Counted from the stretch's first letter, positions 16,043-26,864 are shown. The stretch: DNA of 64,000 bases from Alkalicoccobacillus plakortidis (GCF_023703085.1 NZ_JAMQJY010000006.1:62001-126000), one strand, 5' to 3'. Notes: generated by a model from the sequence alone, not told the origin. Numbers and translations: made by a program.

Positions 16043-17664
16043 TTAATATTCACCGATAACGGCCTCAGCGATATTCACACTGTGGTCACCAATTCTCTCA
16101 AGGTTACTAACGATATCAACAAATACAATTCCAGAACCACCTGTACAGCTACCGTCATTCATGCGTGCGATATGCTGCTTTCTTAAGCGGCGTTCCATCT
16201 TATCAATTAATTCTTCTTTCTCTAAAACACCCTTTGCTTTTTCAACATCATGGTGTTCAAGGGCAGATATAGCTGCTTGTAACGTTTCTTTTGTTAAGTC
16301 GAACATTTCATTTAAGTCGGAGATGGCTGTTTCTGACATCGTCACTTTATTAGATTTTTGGTAATCCTTTAATTCAACGATGTTCTCCATGTGATCACCA
16401 ATACGCTCAATATCACGTATGGAGTCTAAGAGTGTGGAGTGTTTCTTAGAATCTAAATCTGATAACGATTGAGAAGAAACCTGAATTAGATAATCAGTAA
16501 TCTCTCTGTCTAAGTTATTAATAGCTTGTTCATATTGAACCGTTTTTTCAGCTAATTTCTTTTCTCCAGATACTAAATATTTTGCCGCGTTCACAAGTCC
16601 TTCATATGAATACTCTGCCATTCGAAGAACTTCTTGCTGAGCTTGTCCTAGCGCAATGGATGGTGAACTTCCAATAAATCTTGCATCAAGATGCTTTGAG
16701 GTAAATTCAACTTCTGCATCTTCACCAGGAATAAGTTTAGTCACGATCCATGCCAATATACCAATGCATGGGAACAAAATGAGCATGTTCGTTACGTTAA
16801 AGACTCCATGAGCTGTAGCTATTTGCGTCATAGGACTCAAATTAAATGTTATTGAAAGAAATTCAATGAACCGCGTGAATAAAGGTAAAATCAATAAAAC
16901 AATTGTTGTTCCAATTAAATTAAACATGACATGTGTTAATGCTGCTCGTCTTGCCGCTACAGTTGCGCCAATAGCTGAAATAACTGCAGTAATCGTTGTA
17001 CCAATGTTATCTCCAAATAACACCGGGAGGGCTGCTTGCAGGTCAATTGCACCTTGTGCATAAAGCTGTTGTATAATCCCAATCGCTGCAGACGAACTCT
17101 GAATTACTACCGTTAAAACAGTTCCAATTAAAACGCCTAAAAGAGGGTTTTCACTTAAGGTCACTGTCCATTCTGTAAAGGCAGGAAGATCACTTAAAGG
17201 AGCTAATCCTTGTCCCATTAATTTCAATCCATAAAATAAAGCTCCTAAGCCAAAGATGACCTGTCCAAAATTGGCAACTTTTGGAGATTTAAAAAGAATA
17301 TCATAAATGCGCCTAAAGCTATCACCGGTAAAGCATACTCTGATAAGTTAATACTAATAATAAATGCAGTAGTTGTTGTTCCAATATTGGCTCCCATAAT
17401 TACACCAATAGCTTGTCTAAGCGTCATAAAACCAGCATTTACAAGTCCAATCGTGAGGACAGTTGTCCCTGTACTACTTTGGATTAGGGCTGTAACTACA
17501 ATACCAGTTAAAACACCCATAAAAGGATTTGTTGTAAATTTATCTAACATATCCCGCAAACGGTCGCCTGCCGCTTTTTGAAGACCATCTCCCATAAACT
17601 TTACAGCAAATAGAAAGATCCCTATGCCTCCAAGAAACGTAAATACGAGCGATTGAACATCCAC
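16043..17664 (-). CDS. Na/Pi-cotransporter family protein with PhoU-like tail (frameshifted)
   Basis: 540 residues after repair. Two Na/Pi repeat blocks each carry the QSS signature (ALIQSSTGTTVL and VVIQSSSAAIGI) and GANIGTTTTA / GDNIGTTITA, with about eight membrane segments, and a cytosolic PhoU-type helical domain (about 330-540). A missing base in the A run at 17291-17295 (TTTTT for TTTTTT on the coding strand) separates an N-terminal part (17245-17664) from the rest; repair gives FFFKSPKVANFGQVIFGLG. It probably imports phosphate with Na+, which suits a sodium-using alkaliphile (inference). Start ATG at 17662-17664. Confidence 0.9.
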
Positions 17665-17887
17665 ACAATCTCATCCCTTCATCTACAAAAATACGTTTGT
17701 TCGACATTTATCACGCACATACGAGTCTATTATTAAACATTTATTTATTATTTGTAAACCACTATTTACAAAAGAATATAAGTTATCTATTTCACAAGTG
17801 ACGATCTGTTCACTTTTCTCCTTGCTATTGCCGTATGTATACGCTTCCGCTATCATTAAAAATAAAATACGATTCAGGAGTGGCTTT

Positions 17888-18646
17888 ATGCGTTTCTTTA
17901 CATGGTTTTTAAAAAGTTTGTATCATCAGCAGACTATTCTCGCTTCAAGACTTCGTCCCACAATCCATGTTTTAGGTCATGTGTGCTTCACTATCTTGTT
18001 TGCATTACTTCCATATTGTCTTGTTTTAAGTGTTACCATTTGGTCAGGATTTACCCATATTGAAAATGGATTATCAAATACTGAAGTTGATTTCACTATT
18101 AAAAATGGGGAATTACACACAGACGTTCATTCCATTCCATATACGGATGAAGTAGATCCTACTTTCGCCCTTTTCATTGACCCTACTAATCAGTTATCCG
18201 CTGAAGAGATGAGGCAAAATGGACTGCTGCTTCAAGGTCGAGAGGCCTTTTTACAAACAGATCATTTTGAACAGAGTCTGCCTTATACCCTTCTAGGTAA
18301 CGACATTCAGACTAAGACAGATATTCTAAATCAAATCGTAAGTATCAAATCTTTTCTTCCCATTTTGTTTATTATTTTATCAGTCATCATTGTTTCAGTA
18401 ATGATTGGTTCTGCGTTCTTAGCCACAAGTATGATGGCTCTAATAGCGTCATTATTCTTCCGTCAGTATCCCAATATACAATATATTCATTTGTGGAAAA
18501 TCGCCGCCCACGTTATGCCTTTACCTGTCATTACATACGCATGGCTCGTTGTATGGATGAATGATTTATCGATATTACTCTTGGTATTTGCTCTAATCGG
18601 GCTATATATGTATCTCCTAACTAAACTTCCACGAAAAAAAGAGTAG
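17888..18646 (+). CDS. yqgB: DUF1189 membrane protein YqgB
   Basis: 252 residues with N-terminal FFTWFLKSLYHQ and a first membrane pair (about 30-55), a large extracytoplasmic loop (60-165) and three C-terminal membrane segments, the layout of DUF1189. I chose the ATG at 17888 with CAGGAG upstream, because the 30 residues before it in the open frame are not conserved-looking. Function unknown. It converges on the NfeD gene over a shared terminator. Confidence 0.8.
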   Translation: MRFFTWFLKSLYHQQTILASRLRPTIHVLGHVCFTILFALLPYCLVLSVTIWSGFTHIENGLSNTEVDFTIKNGELHTDVHSIPYTDEVDPTFALFIDPTNQLSAEEMRQNGLLLQGREAFLQTDHFEQSLPYTLLGNDIQTKTDILNQIVSIKSFLPILFIILSVIIVSVMIGSAFLATSMMALIASLFFRQYPNIQYIHLWKIAAHVMPLPVITYAWLVVWMNDLSILLLVFALIGLYMYLLTKLPRKKE

Positions 18647-18676
18647 AAAAACGTCTTAGCGTTTTTTCTACTCTTC
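18636..18676. terminator. Bidirectional terminator between yqgB and the NfeD gene
   Basis: AGAGTAGAAAAACG / CGTTTTTTCTACTCT stem that overlaps both stop codons; A-rich and U-rich arms serve both strands. Confidence 0.85.
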
Positions 18677-19312
18677 TTTAGATTCAACAGCACGTGAAAC
18701 TAAAATTCTGGTTCCGTCAACAGATGTCACTTCAACTTCTTGTTCCGCTTCAATCCATTGACCGCCACTTGTTGCACTATAAGGCTGTCCTTCAATATTC
18801 ACTGTACCAGTTGGTCTAAGTGAATTCATTGTTTTTCCTTTTTTACCTACTAGCTCTTTGTACTCCATATTAATTGAGTTATAACCTCGCTCACTTGTTA
18901 AGCGATCTTTAAAGGTAAGCTTTGACCACATTTGTCTACGTGTGAATACCTTTATGAAGAATAAAGAGCTTAAGGCACCTAAAATAAAGGCCATACCAAC
19001 TAAAATACCATATACGAGAGTTGGTGCAGGAATAGCCAATCCAACAACCATTAGGATTACACCAATTAACGCAACCGTACCATCTGAAAACAGCTTACCA
19101 TCTAGAATAATTAGGACAATCCCAATAAGATAAAGAATCACTACCCAAAAACCTGTATCTCCCGTTAGGTGATGAAGAAAGTACGTAGCTGTCATTCCGA
19201 CACCAAGTAATGCAAATAAACCACGTGCTTTAACTAATAATTCACCAAACAGGAACAACGTGCCTAAAAAGATTACAATAAAGCCAACACTTGCTATATT
19301 AAGCCATTCCAA
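18668..19312 (-). CDS. NfeD-family membrane protein
   Basis: 214 residues: four or five membrane segments (about 5-125) then a soluble OB-fold (about 150-210) with VGKKGKTMNSLRPTGTVNIEG and ILVSRAVE, as in NfeD proteins that work with flotillin/SPFH partners. No flotillin gene is adjacent (floA is near 55-56 kb with another NfeD gene). Start is TTG (19310-19312), eight bases after GGGGGAG; the frame has no nearby ATG. Confidence 0.82.
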   Translation of the reverse strand: MEWLNIASVGFIVIFLGTLFLFGELLVKARGLFALLGVGMTATYFLHHLTGDTGFWVVILYLIGIVLIILDGKLFSDGTVALIGVILMVVGLAIPAPTLVYGILVGMAFILGALSSLFFIKVFTRRQMWSKLTFKDRLTSERGYNSINMEYKELVGKKGKTMNSLRPTGTVNIEGQPYSATSGGQWIEAEQEVEVTSVDGTRILVSRAVESKEE

Positions 19313-19441
19313 TTGGTCATCTCCCCCTTTTATTTTCTATATACGGTGATCTCTCCAAAAAGTTTCAGCTTTTTCTAAATAAAACGTTCTCATTTCAAAC
19401 AAATATGGAGAGAAGGAATATGGTGTTCCCTCTCTATCTTA

Positions 19442-20317
19442 TCATGATTTAAAGAAACCTTTAATTGAATCAATAATTTGATTAATGAAATCTAAAAAGC
19501 TGCTGAAGAAAGATTGCGTTTCATCTTTATTTAAAAATTCACCTAGGTTATCACGTACTTTTGAAATTTGATCTTGCACCTGATCCCAGTTAATGTCTAA
19601 ATCCTTCATTCTCATAAACAATGAAACTAGTCCATTCAGCTCTTCATCCGTTAATGTAATACCTAGCTCATTAGCGACTCTTTCAATAAGCGCTCGGATA
19701 TCATCTTCAGACTCGATGTCTTGATTCCCGATTTCTTCTTTTACTCGGTTTATAAGTTCAGTAGCTTCTTCAAGCCCAATTGATTCACCAAGTTCTGCTG
19801 TTTTAACCATTTCTTCATTTGCTACCTGTTTTTGTTCTTCAGGAATATCAATACCTGCAGCCACTTCGTATGCTTTTATCAAGCCCGTTAAACCAGCTGT
19901 ACCGGAAACATCAAATGGTGCTGTGACATAAACATCAGCATCCTCAACACCCGCCGTAACTAACGCATTTGCGTACATTTTATCCGAGACCCACGTAATA
20001 TTGTTACTTTCTACGTCAATCCCTTCCCCTGCCCCTGTCATTGTAATCTTCGAGGAAGACAGAGCACGACTTCCGATATTAGTACTACTTATATAATCAC
20101 CTAAATAAACATGTTCCTCTTCATTTGTTACTTCTATTATTTCCACATCATCCGGAACTTCCATTTCTTCTAATAGGTCTTCTCTCTGTCCTGGCGACAA
20201 GTCAGCACCTAATGTCACAATAATATCGCCTGGAACAGCATCTGCCTCTGCAACAGCTGGCACAAGTAGTACTAATAGCAACGTAACAATTGTACATTTT
20301 TGTAATTTTTTTATCAT
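19442..20317 (-). CDS. Secreted DUF1002 protein
   Basis: 291 residues with a signal peptide (about 1-26, cleavage near AEADA), then the DUF1002 pattern: PGDIIVTLGADLSPGQREDL, a Ser/Thr-rich beta region (YISSTNIGSRALSSSKITM), and AYEVAAGIDIPEEQKQVANEE. The C-terminal third is helical and acidic, ending in a short amphipathic helix. Exported to the cell surface; function not known. Monocistronic. Confidence 0.8.
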   Translation of the reverse strand: MIKKLQKCTIVTLLLVLLVPAVAEADAVPGDIIVTLGADLSPGQREDLLEEMEVPDDVEIIEVTNEEEHVYLGDYISSTNIGSRALSSSKITMTGAGEGIDVESNNITWVSDKMYANALVTAGVEDADVYVTAPFDVSGTAGLTGLIKAYEVAAGIDIPEEQKQVANEEMVKTAELGESIGLEEATELINRVKEEIGNQDIESEDDIRALIERVANELGITLTDEELNGLVSLFMRMKDLDINWDQVQDQISKVRDNLGEFLNKDETQSFFSSFLDFINQIIDSIKGFFKS

Positions 20318-20453
20318 GTCTTAATATCGACCCCTTTTTGGTTACAGAACTAATTGATCCTGTAAAAAGTATCTTTAATAATGATACCCTTCACATTAGG
20401 TAACCTTTTTTAAGCACAAAAGAAAAGTGACTTTAGTCCTATTTCAAGTGTTT

Positions 20454-21634
20454 TTATGTTCCTTTTGTTGTATAGAAATCCTTCTTCTCTTGATTAGAAA
20501 TAAAGAGAATGATCCCTGCACTCCCGGTTATCCCAAGTAAATAAACAACATTTTCCTTCCACTCACTACTCCATATTGCAAACACAATTGGTCCACTTGC
20601 CACTCCTAAAAAACGAATCATCGATAACCATGAGAGTGCTTTATCACGAAGTTCATCTGGCACAACGTGTAAAAGAGCACTAGTTGAAGCCGGTAGCATA
20701 ACACCTGCTGCCAATCCGATTAAACAAGCCGAGGTAGCAACATACACAATACTTATGTAACCAAAACTAGCAATGCCCACAGCTATAAGCAATACAATCA
20801 TTCCACCCCTAAGAATGTGTTGTAGCTGTTTAAACGAGAGTAATGGTGTTCTGCCATAAAGATAGGACATAATAACCAGAATAGCAAGTGGCAAAGAAAT
20901 GAACAATGAGCGATTTGCTGCGTGACTTATCATCGAGGAAAGCACAAATAACAAGCCATATAATAAAAACATAATCAAAAAGCCAGTAGTTAGGATCGGT
21001 AACAAACCCCTCCAATAAAACCTGATTTTCATATATGAATGAGTGGAACCCTTTTCTAATTGATTGGGAAGTAAGGTGATCGCAGCTACCAGTGCAATCA
21101 ATGCAATGGCCATATACCATACAAAACCTAGTTGCCAGTAATAAGCAACGATGAATCCACCGAGAACTGGACTTAGCGCCTTACTCAATCCATTAATAAC
21201 CTCTAAAAAACTGAACATCTTACCTTGCTCTGTTTTTTGATACAACTCAGAAGCCAAAATAAACCCCATAGGTGCCGCTGCTCCAAGCTCCAAGACCTTG
21301 TAGAATCCGTCCTATAAGTATGGCTGCATAAGCATAGTCAGGATTATTCGTAAAGCCTGCTAAAGAAGCAACTACACAACCCAGCACCAAACCCACTAAG
21401 CTAAAAATCACTACGTTCCTTCTACCAATATAAGATGCTAACCAAGCCACTTACAGGAATCATTAAGGCTCCAGCATAAGAAAACACACTTAACAAAAAG
21501 CTTGTCTGTCCCGCGGTTAAATAAAGTTCATCCTGAATAGAAGGCATAATCGGTATAAACAATCCATTTCCTACTACCATAATAATTGTGAAAGATGCCA
21601 GTCCCACTTTGGTTGCTATGACTTCTAGCTTCAT
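20454..21634 (-). CDS. MFS drug-type transporter (two frameshifts)
   Basis: Three open parts make a 392-residue protein of the DHA1/DHA2 type: NGLFIPIMPSIQ in helix 1, the loop SYIGRRN between helices 2 and 3, GRILQGLGAGAAAPMG in helix 5 and AAGVMLPASTSALL late. Both breaks are single inserted bases in the same word, CCAAGC for CCAGC, at 21442-21447 (repair: VSGWLASYIGRRN) and 21283-21288 (repair: LGAGAAAPMGFILASE). Export of a toxic compound or antibiotic is the usual role, but the substrate is unknown. Confidence 0.85.
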
Positions 21635-21736
21635 TTATCTCACCTCTTTGATATAGGGTTTGTAAATAGTAGTCATAATACGCACCCTATCTGCATAGAC
21701 TTTTAATAACTGTGATTTTATTGAGGAGGACAAGCT

Positions 21737-22102
21737 GTGAAGCGCTTGTTTATTTGTATTGCACTATTCATTGTTTTAGCTGGTGTTGTGGCTGATCTAC
21801 GAACTGGTTCATTACCTGATCAATCAGTAAAGAATTCAACTCGACCAGTACAAACCTCATCAGGACAAAAAGCGATCGAAACCGAAGTAGTTGAAGAAAC
21901 AACAACTGAAGAGACCTCTCAGGAAGTCATTGTTGAGCCTGGGCATACAGTATTGTCGGTGATCGAGCACCTACACCAAGGTCCCGTTCCTGTTAGCATT
22001 CAGCAAATCATTGATGATTTTAAAGAGTTAAATGGCTCACTTGAACCAGATGAAATACAAATAGGCAAAACGTATTTGTTTCCGATTTATGAGAAAGAGT
22101 GA
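21737..22102 (+). CDS. yqfZ: YqfZ-like exported LysM-type protein
   Basis: 121 residues: signal/anchor (about 2-20), a Thr/Glu-rich linker (35-68) and a LysM-like C-terminal domain (EPGHTVLSVIEHLHQG ... QIGKTYLFPI). The position just before ispG matches B. subtilis yqfZ. It probably binds peptidoglycan; YqfZ is linked to spores in B. subtilis. Start ATG after GAGGAGG. Confidence 0.75.
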   Translation: MKRLFICIALFIVLAGVVADLRTGSLPDQSVKNSTRPVQTSSGQKAIETEVVEETTTEETSQEVIVEPGHTVLSVIEHLHQGPVPVSIQQIIDDFKELNGSLEPDEIQIGKTYLFPIYEKE

Positions 22103-22209
22103 ATTTCCTTGCCAAATTGAACAGGTCATTGATAAAATGAAGTCGTATCTCTTTAAAGAGACTAGACAACTTGTGAACGTTACTTGTTGAATAAAGGAGC
22201 GATTGGTCA

Positions 22210-23319
22210 ATGACCGAAATTACTCATCGTACAAAAACCCGTCCCGTTAAGGTCGGCAATTTAACAATTGGCGGCAATGATGAGGTCGTCATTCAAAGTA
22301 TGGCAACAACAAAAACGCATGATGTCGAAGCAACAGTTGCTGAGATTAATCGACTTGCGGAAGCAGGATGTCAGATTGTTCGAGTAGCTTGTCCAGATAT
22401 GAAAGCTGCTGAAGCGATTAAAGATATTAAAGCTCAAATCTCTATTCCTTTGGTTGTTGATATTCATTTTGATTATAAGCTGGCATTAAAAGCCATTGAA
22501 GGTGGAGCAGACAAAATCCGAATCAACCCAGGTAATATTGGTCGCCGCGAGAAGGTTGAGGCCGTTGTAAAAGCAGCCAAAGCAAAAGGTATTCCTATTC
22601 GTATCGGGGTTAATGCTGGATCACTTGAACGTAAGATCTTAGAGAAATATGGATATCCAACCGCTGATGGTATGGTCGAAAGTGCTCTACATCACATTAA
22701 GATCCTTGAAGACCTTGATTTTCACGATATTATCGTATCGATGAAAGCATCTGATGTTCATTTAGCGATCGAAGCTTATGAAAAAGCAGCCAAAGCGTTT
22801 GACTACCCTCTTCACTTAGGTATTACAGAGTCTGGAACTCTATTTGCCGGAACCGTTAAGAGTGCTGCTGGACTCGGTGCCATTCTTAATATGGGTATTG
22901 GTAACACTTTACGTATTTCATTAAGTGCCGATCCTGTTGAGGAAGTGAAAGTAGCACGTGAGTTGTTAAAATCATTTGGTCTTGCAGCAAATGCCGCTAC
23001 ACTGATTTCTTGCCCAACTTGCGGTCGAATTGAGATTGATTTAATTAGTATCGCAAACGAGGTTGAGGAGTACATCGCAACCATTAAAGCCCCAATCAAA
23101 GTTGCGGTGCTTGGATGCGCCGTAAACGGACCTGGTGAAGCTCGTGAAGCAGATATCGGGATTGCCGGAGCTCGTGGAGAAGGATTACTTTTCCGCCATG
23201 GTGAAATTGTGCGGAAGGTCCCTGAAGAAACAATGGTAGAAGAACTCAAAAAAGAGATTGATATCATTGCTGAAGAACATTATAGAAAACAAGCTGCAGA
23301 GCTTGAAGGTAGTGTTTAA
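22210..23319 (+). CDS. ispG: (E)-4-hydroxy-3-methylbut-2-enyl-diphosphate synthase
   Basis: 369-residue [4Fe-4S] enzyme that turns MEcPP into HMBPP in the MEP isoprenoid pathway; the next enzyme, IspH, is also in the window. N-terminal TIM barrel with [10 protein letters not shown] and cluster ligands SCPTCGR and the downstream [11 protein letters not shown]. Length is normal. Terminated by a strong hairpin. Confidence 0.95.
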   Translation: MTEITHRTKTRPVKVGNLTIGGNDEVVIQSMATTKTHDVEATVAEINRLAEAGCQIVRVACPDMKAAEAIKDIKAQISIPLVVDIHFDYKLALKAIEGGADKIRINPGNIGRREKVEAVVKAAKAKGIPIRIGVNAGSLERKILEKYGYPTADGMVESALHHIKILEDLDFHDIIVSMKASDVHLAIEAYEKAAKAFDYPLHLGITESGTLFAGTVKSAAGLGAILNMGIGNTLRISLSADPVEEVKVARELLKSFGLAANAATLISCPTCGRIEIDLISIANEVEEYIATIKAPIKVAVLGCAVNGPGEAREADIGIAGARGEGLLFRHGEIVRKVPEETMVEELKKEIDIIAEEHYRKQAAELEGSV

Positions 23320-23320
23320 A

Positions 23321-23366
23321 AAGAGATCCTCTTGGTCTAGTAACTAGACCAAGGGATCTTTTTTTG
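23321..23366. terminator. Terminator of ispG
   Basis: GATCC..TTGGTCTAG / CTAGACCAA..GGGATC stem with a TAA loop and U run, directly after the ispG stop; it may also stop the converging yqfX transcript. Confidence 0.9.
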
Positions 23367-23397
23367 ATTCCGCTCCCTGCAAACAATTAATCCAAGG

Positions 23398-23795
23398 TTA
23401 AATTACTGTAGAGAAAAACAACGAAGCAGTAATTGAAACAATACCTAAACCAATTGCCCAAGCTTCCGATTGTTTTTGAACCGCCTCTTATCGCTACAAA
23501 ACCAACGATAATACAGCTGCTCCTAAAAGAAGTGGCAGAAAAAATAATGAAAGAATTGATAAAACAAGCGAGAAGATTCCCATCGCTTTCCCGTTCATCA
23601 ATTTTTCAACAGATTCCTCTTCCTCTTCATCTTTTATAGCATAAGAAGGATCTTGAGGGCTGGAAATTCCGCTGCTGATTCTTCGTTATAATGTGCCTCA
23701 TGACCCATCTTTTCAGTATGGAGAAGTGTTAGTGATTTATCCTCTGGGTCCACTAATCGAATTGGTTCTTGATTTGGATGTTTATCTAATGCCAT
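23398..23795 (-). CDS. yqfX: YqfX-like small membrane protein (three probable indels)
   Basis: Repaired length 132 residues: a soluble His/Glu-containing N-terminus (MALDKHPNQEPIRLV...), an acidic stretch KDEEEEESVEKLMNG, then two membrane segments (GIFSLVLSILSLFFLPLLLG and WAIGLGIVSITASLFFSTV). Three single-base changes are needed: a missing base near 23655, a missing C at 23514 (CCAGC written as CAGC) and an extra A near 23480. The summed shift gives an exact multiple of three from ATG to stop. Position between ispG and yqfW equals B. subtilis yqfX. Function unknown. Real decay is possible but less likely given the intact coding signal in each piece. Confidence 0.65.
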
Positions 23796-23870
23796 TATTA
23801 TCCCTTCCTCTCCGTATGCAGGGAGCACCCTTAGTGTAACCATTAATAAAGAGCTTCACCCTTCACGTTG

Positions 23871-23898
23871 TTGGCATTACTTGCTAAAATGGTACAAT
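23871..23898 (+). promoter_or_regulatory. Promoter of the nucleotidase gene
   Basis: TTGGCA (23871-23876), 16-base spacer and TACAAT (23893-23898), 22 bases before the ATG. Confidence 0.6.
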
Positions 23899-23919
23899 AG
23901 CGTTGGAAGGATGATCAAA

Positions 23920-24514
23920 ATGAATAACGTTCGAATTGGATTAGATATTGATGGAACTGTAACAGATCCAAGCGGTTTTTATTCCCGCATTAAATAAGTC
24001 ATTTAATAAAGAACTAACACTTGAAGATCTGACTTCATTTGATTTAACAGGTGTCTTAGGCATTAGTCGTGAAGAGTTTACACAATGGATGAAAGATCAT
24101 GAAGCAGATATTTATGCTCAGGCAGACCTTGCTTTGCATGCACAAACAGTCATCGAAAAATGGCAACATCAATTTGAGCTTTTTTACGTCACTGCCAGAG
24201 GCTCCTACCTTGAAGAGATCACCAGAAAGTGGTTTAAAGTGAATCAATTGCCATTTCACCATCTTGAGCTTCTTGGACAGCATAATAAAATTGAAGCCAT
24301 TAAAAAACATCGCATTCAACTATTTCTAGAAGATAAACATGATAATGCTGTTGACATAGCAACTGAGTGCTCGATCCCTGTTATTTTGATTGATACACCT
24401 TATAATCAAGGAGATGACCCACACGGGGTTATTCGCGTAAAAAACTGGCTAGAAGCCGAACAATGGGTTGCGCAGTGGTCAGCGAGTATTGAGGGTGATT
24501 CAGCGCATGATTAA
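23920..24514 (+). CDS. yqfW: HAD-family 5' nucleotidase YqfW (frameshifted)
   Basis: 197-residue HAD hydrolase of the NT5C type: motif I is GLDIDGTVTDP with the two catalytic Asp, motif II YVTARGS, and the acidic motif III/IV region LFLEDKHDNA. It probably dephosphorylates (deoxy)nucleoside monophosphates. An inserted A at 23968-23973 (CCAAGC for CCAGC) breaks the frame 17 codons in; repair gives TDPAVFIPALNKSFN. The 3' end overlaps the next small gene by ATGATTAA, indicating coupling. Confidence 0.88.
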
Positions 24515-24665
24515 ATGGAACACACTGTTCAAAAAAAGAACATGTATCTTCTGTCATAAAAAAACACCTTTCATGAGGAACTACCTGACAGATCAAGGTG
24601 ACCGAGTAAGGGTTTGCGAAAAATGTCTTGAATATGCTGAAAGGCGAGCAATGAAAAAAGCGTGA
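24507..24665 (+). CDS. Small zinc-ribbon protein
   Basis: 52 residues, strongly basic, with two C-x2-C pairs (CIFCHKK and CEKCLEY) that would bind one zinc. The ATG overlaps the stop of yqfW and there is no separate promoter. No function is known to me. It ends inside the shared terminator with zur. The adjacent Zur gene makes a zinc link tempting but unproven. Confidence 0.6.
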   Translation: MIKWNTLFKKRTCIFCHKKTPFMRNYLTDQGDRVRVCEKCLEYAERRAMKKA

Positions 24666-24686
24666 GCAGCTGCTCACGCTTTTTGT
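24653..24686. terminator. Bidirectional terminator between the zinc-ribbon gene and zur
   Basis: Perfect palindrome with arms AAAAAGCGTGAGCAG and its complement, overlapping the plus-strand stop and ending close to the zur stop. Confidence 0.88.
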
Positions 24687-25114
24687 GATATTGATTGTTT
24701 TGTACATGAACCACATGTTCCATACACTTCAAATTTATGCCCTTCCACTTGAAAAGCAGGAAATTGCTGAGCAATAGTTTCTTCACTTACAGGACAAGTA
24801 TGAAAGTGCTCAGTGCGACCACAGGTCAAGCAGATAAGATGGTGATGATGAGAATGAGTTTGACACGTAATACGATATCTTTTCTCCCCTTCAAGCTCTG
24901 TCTCCTCCAAAATATCTAGCTCTTGGAACAGAGAAAGATTTCTGTAGATGGTATCAAAACTTAAACCAGGGTAATCACTTTGCATATGCTCAAGTACTTC
25001 TTTTGCAGAGATATATCGATCTTCATCCGAAAAAAGTTGAATCATCTTTTCGCGCTTACCAGTATATTTATAGCCTTGTTTCTTTAAACTATCTAAAGCA
25101 TCAGATACCTTCAT
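24674..25114 (-). CDS. zur: Zinc uptake regulator Zur (Fur family)
   Basis: 146-residue Fur-family repressor: winged helix (about 1-80, FDTIYRNLSLFQELDILEE recognition region) and a C-terminal metal/dimer domain with HSHHHHLICLTCGRTEHFHTCP and a final CGSC, i.e. two C-x2-C pairs for structural zinc. Position next to znuCB and yqfW supports Zur over Fur or PerR. I chose the ATG (25112-25114) with AAGGTG upstream over the GTG three codons earlier. Zn-loaded Zur represses uptake genes. Confidence 0.9.
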   Translation of the reverse strand: MKVSDALDSLKKQGYKYTGKREKMIQLFSDEDRYISAKEVLEHMQSDYPGLSFDTIYRNLSLFQELDILEETELEGEKRYRITCQTHSHHHHLICLTCGRTEHFHTCPVSEETIAQQFPAFQVEGHKFEVYGTCGSCTKQSISQKA

Positions 25115-25181
25115 CTGTTGCACACCTTCTTTCTAGCTTAGCTGTTCCTTATATTATAGAGGAATTAATTCTCTGAGTCAT

Positions 25182-26061
25182 CTACAACTGCCCTATAGTA
25201 GTGTCCGGACGTGGTTTTCTTAACCATCTCACTTTTTTATTTCGTCCAAAGACAATAGATAGTAGAAGCAGAACCACTGATATCATTACAATTGTTCCAC
25301 CTGGAGCCAAGTCAAGCTGAAATGCTGCGATTAATCCACCTATTACCGCTATTTCTCCTAGTATAACCGAGTAGATAAAAAGCTGCTTAAAGCCTTTTGC
25401 AAACCGCATAGCACTCGCAACAGGTAATGTCATTAAAGCAGAAACCAACAATATTCCTACCACTCTCATGGAAGCAGCAATAACTAATGCGACCAAAACA
25501 ACAAATACCATATTGACTAATTTTCTGTTCACTCCAGAAATAACCGCTTGCTCCTCATCAAAAGAGAGAAAAAACAACTCTTTATAAAACAAAATAAGAA
25601 CAATCATCACTAAAACTGTGATGCTGCTAATGGTTATAAAATCAGACCTGGTTACGGCAATAACACTTCCAAACAGATAATTAAATAAATCATTATTAAA
25701 TCCATTTGCGAGTGAGATAAAAATGACACCAATACCTATTCCAGCAGAAAGAATGATTGGAATGGCAATCTCTTTGTAAAATGTATACACACGTCGTAAC
25801 TGTTCAATTAATAATGAACCGCCTACTGAAAAAAACATCCCCATGTATAAAGGGTTTAGTCCAAGCAAAAAAACCGACATATTTACCAAGTAATAAACTA
25901 AATGCAATACCTGATAAAGTGATATGAGATAGGGCATCTGCAATTAGAGACATTCTTCTGACCACTAAAAACACTCCAAGAATCGGAGCCAATAACCCGA
26001 TCATCATTCCTGTAAATAGCGCATATTGCAGGAAATCAAATCTTAAAAAGGTTTCAATCAT
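25182..26061 (-). CDS. znuB: Zinc ABC transporter permease (frameshifted)
   Basis: 292-residue ABC-3 family permease with about eight membrane segments; GVFLVVRRMSLIADALSH near the N-terminus and VVGILLVSALMTLPVASAMRF are family hallmarks. An inserted base at 25861-25866 (CCAAGC for CCAGC) splits it; repair gives FFAGLNPLYMGMFF. The start overlaps the znuC stop by four bases. Partner of ZnuC. The substrate-binding protein ZnuA is not in this window. Confidence 0.9.
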
Positions 26062-26831
26062 ACTTGCACTTCCTCATATCTATTACTTTGTTTTAAAGTA
26101 CTTTCGTTATTTCGATAAACGTGGAGCATATCTTGGTTTTTCTCGAATTCTTTTGGTTCATGAAAATGAATCGTTTTATTCAAACAAGCTACTTCTGTCA
26201 CATACTTTGTCATAACACCTGTATCGTGAGTGATTAGTAATAATGTTAATCCTTTTTGTTCATTTAGATTTTTTAAAAGTTCATAAAATGTTTTGACGCT
26301 AGCAACATCTACACCAACTGTCGGTTCATCTAAAATAAGAAGCTCCGGTTCACTAACTAAAGCACGTGCAATAAATACACGCTGTTGTTGCCCACCTGAT
26401 AACTCTCCGATGTTTTGCTTTGTATATTCCTCCATGCCTACTTGTGCAATCGCATCATGAACTTTTTGTTTATCTTTTTTTGTCAAAAAACGAAAGAGTC
26501 CTACTTTTCCATACAAACCCATAGAAACAACTTCATAGACAGTTGCCGGAAATCCTGAATTAAAGCTACTTGCTTTCTGAGAAACAAATCCAACCTTATG
26601 CCATCTTTGAAACTGAGACACACGTTCTCCAAAAATCTCAACTTGCCCACCAACTGGTTTAATCAACCCGAGTAATAATCGAATAAGTGTAGATTTACCC
26701 GAACCGTTTGGTCCAACCAAACCTAAAAAAGAACCCTTTTTAAGTTGAAGGGACACATTTTCCAAAACATGACGATCTTCATAATAAAAGTGTACATCCT
26801 TAATCTCTGCTAGTATCGTCTGATTAGTCAT
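26058..26831 (-). CDS. znuC: Zinc ABC transporter ATP-binding protein
   Basis: 257-residue ATPase with Walker A GPNGSGKST, signature LSGGQQQR, Walker B LLILDEP and the switch His in ITHD. It energises import through ZnuB. A Zur-box-like half site lies upstream, consistent with derepression at low zinc. First gene of znuCB, ATG after AGGAGAGG. Confidence 0.92.
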   Translation of the reverse strand: MTNQTILAEIKDVHFYYEDRHVLENVSLQLKKGSFLGLVGPNGSGKSTLIRLLLGLIKPVGGQVEIFGERVSQFQRWHKVGFVSQKASSFNSGFPATVYEVVSMGLYGKVGLFRFLTKKDKQKVHDAIAQVGMEEYTKQNIGELSGGQQQRVFIARALVSEPELLILDEPTVGVDVASVKTFYELLKNLNEQKGLTLLLITHDTGVMTKYVTEVACLNKTIHFHEPKEFEKNQDMLHVYRNNESTLKQSNRYEEVQV

Positions 26832-26864
26832 GGACGTCCTCTCCTTTTTATATAAATATAGTTT

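Noticed and set aside
16043..17664. PhoU regulator as a separate gene
   Set aside because: The PhoU-like helices are continuous with the second Na/Pi block, with no start signal between them.
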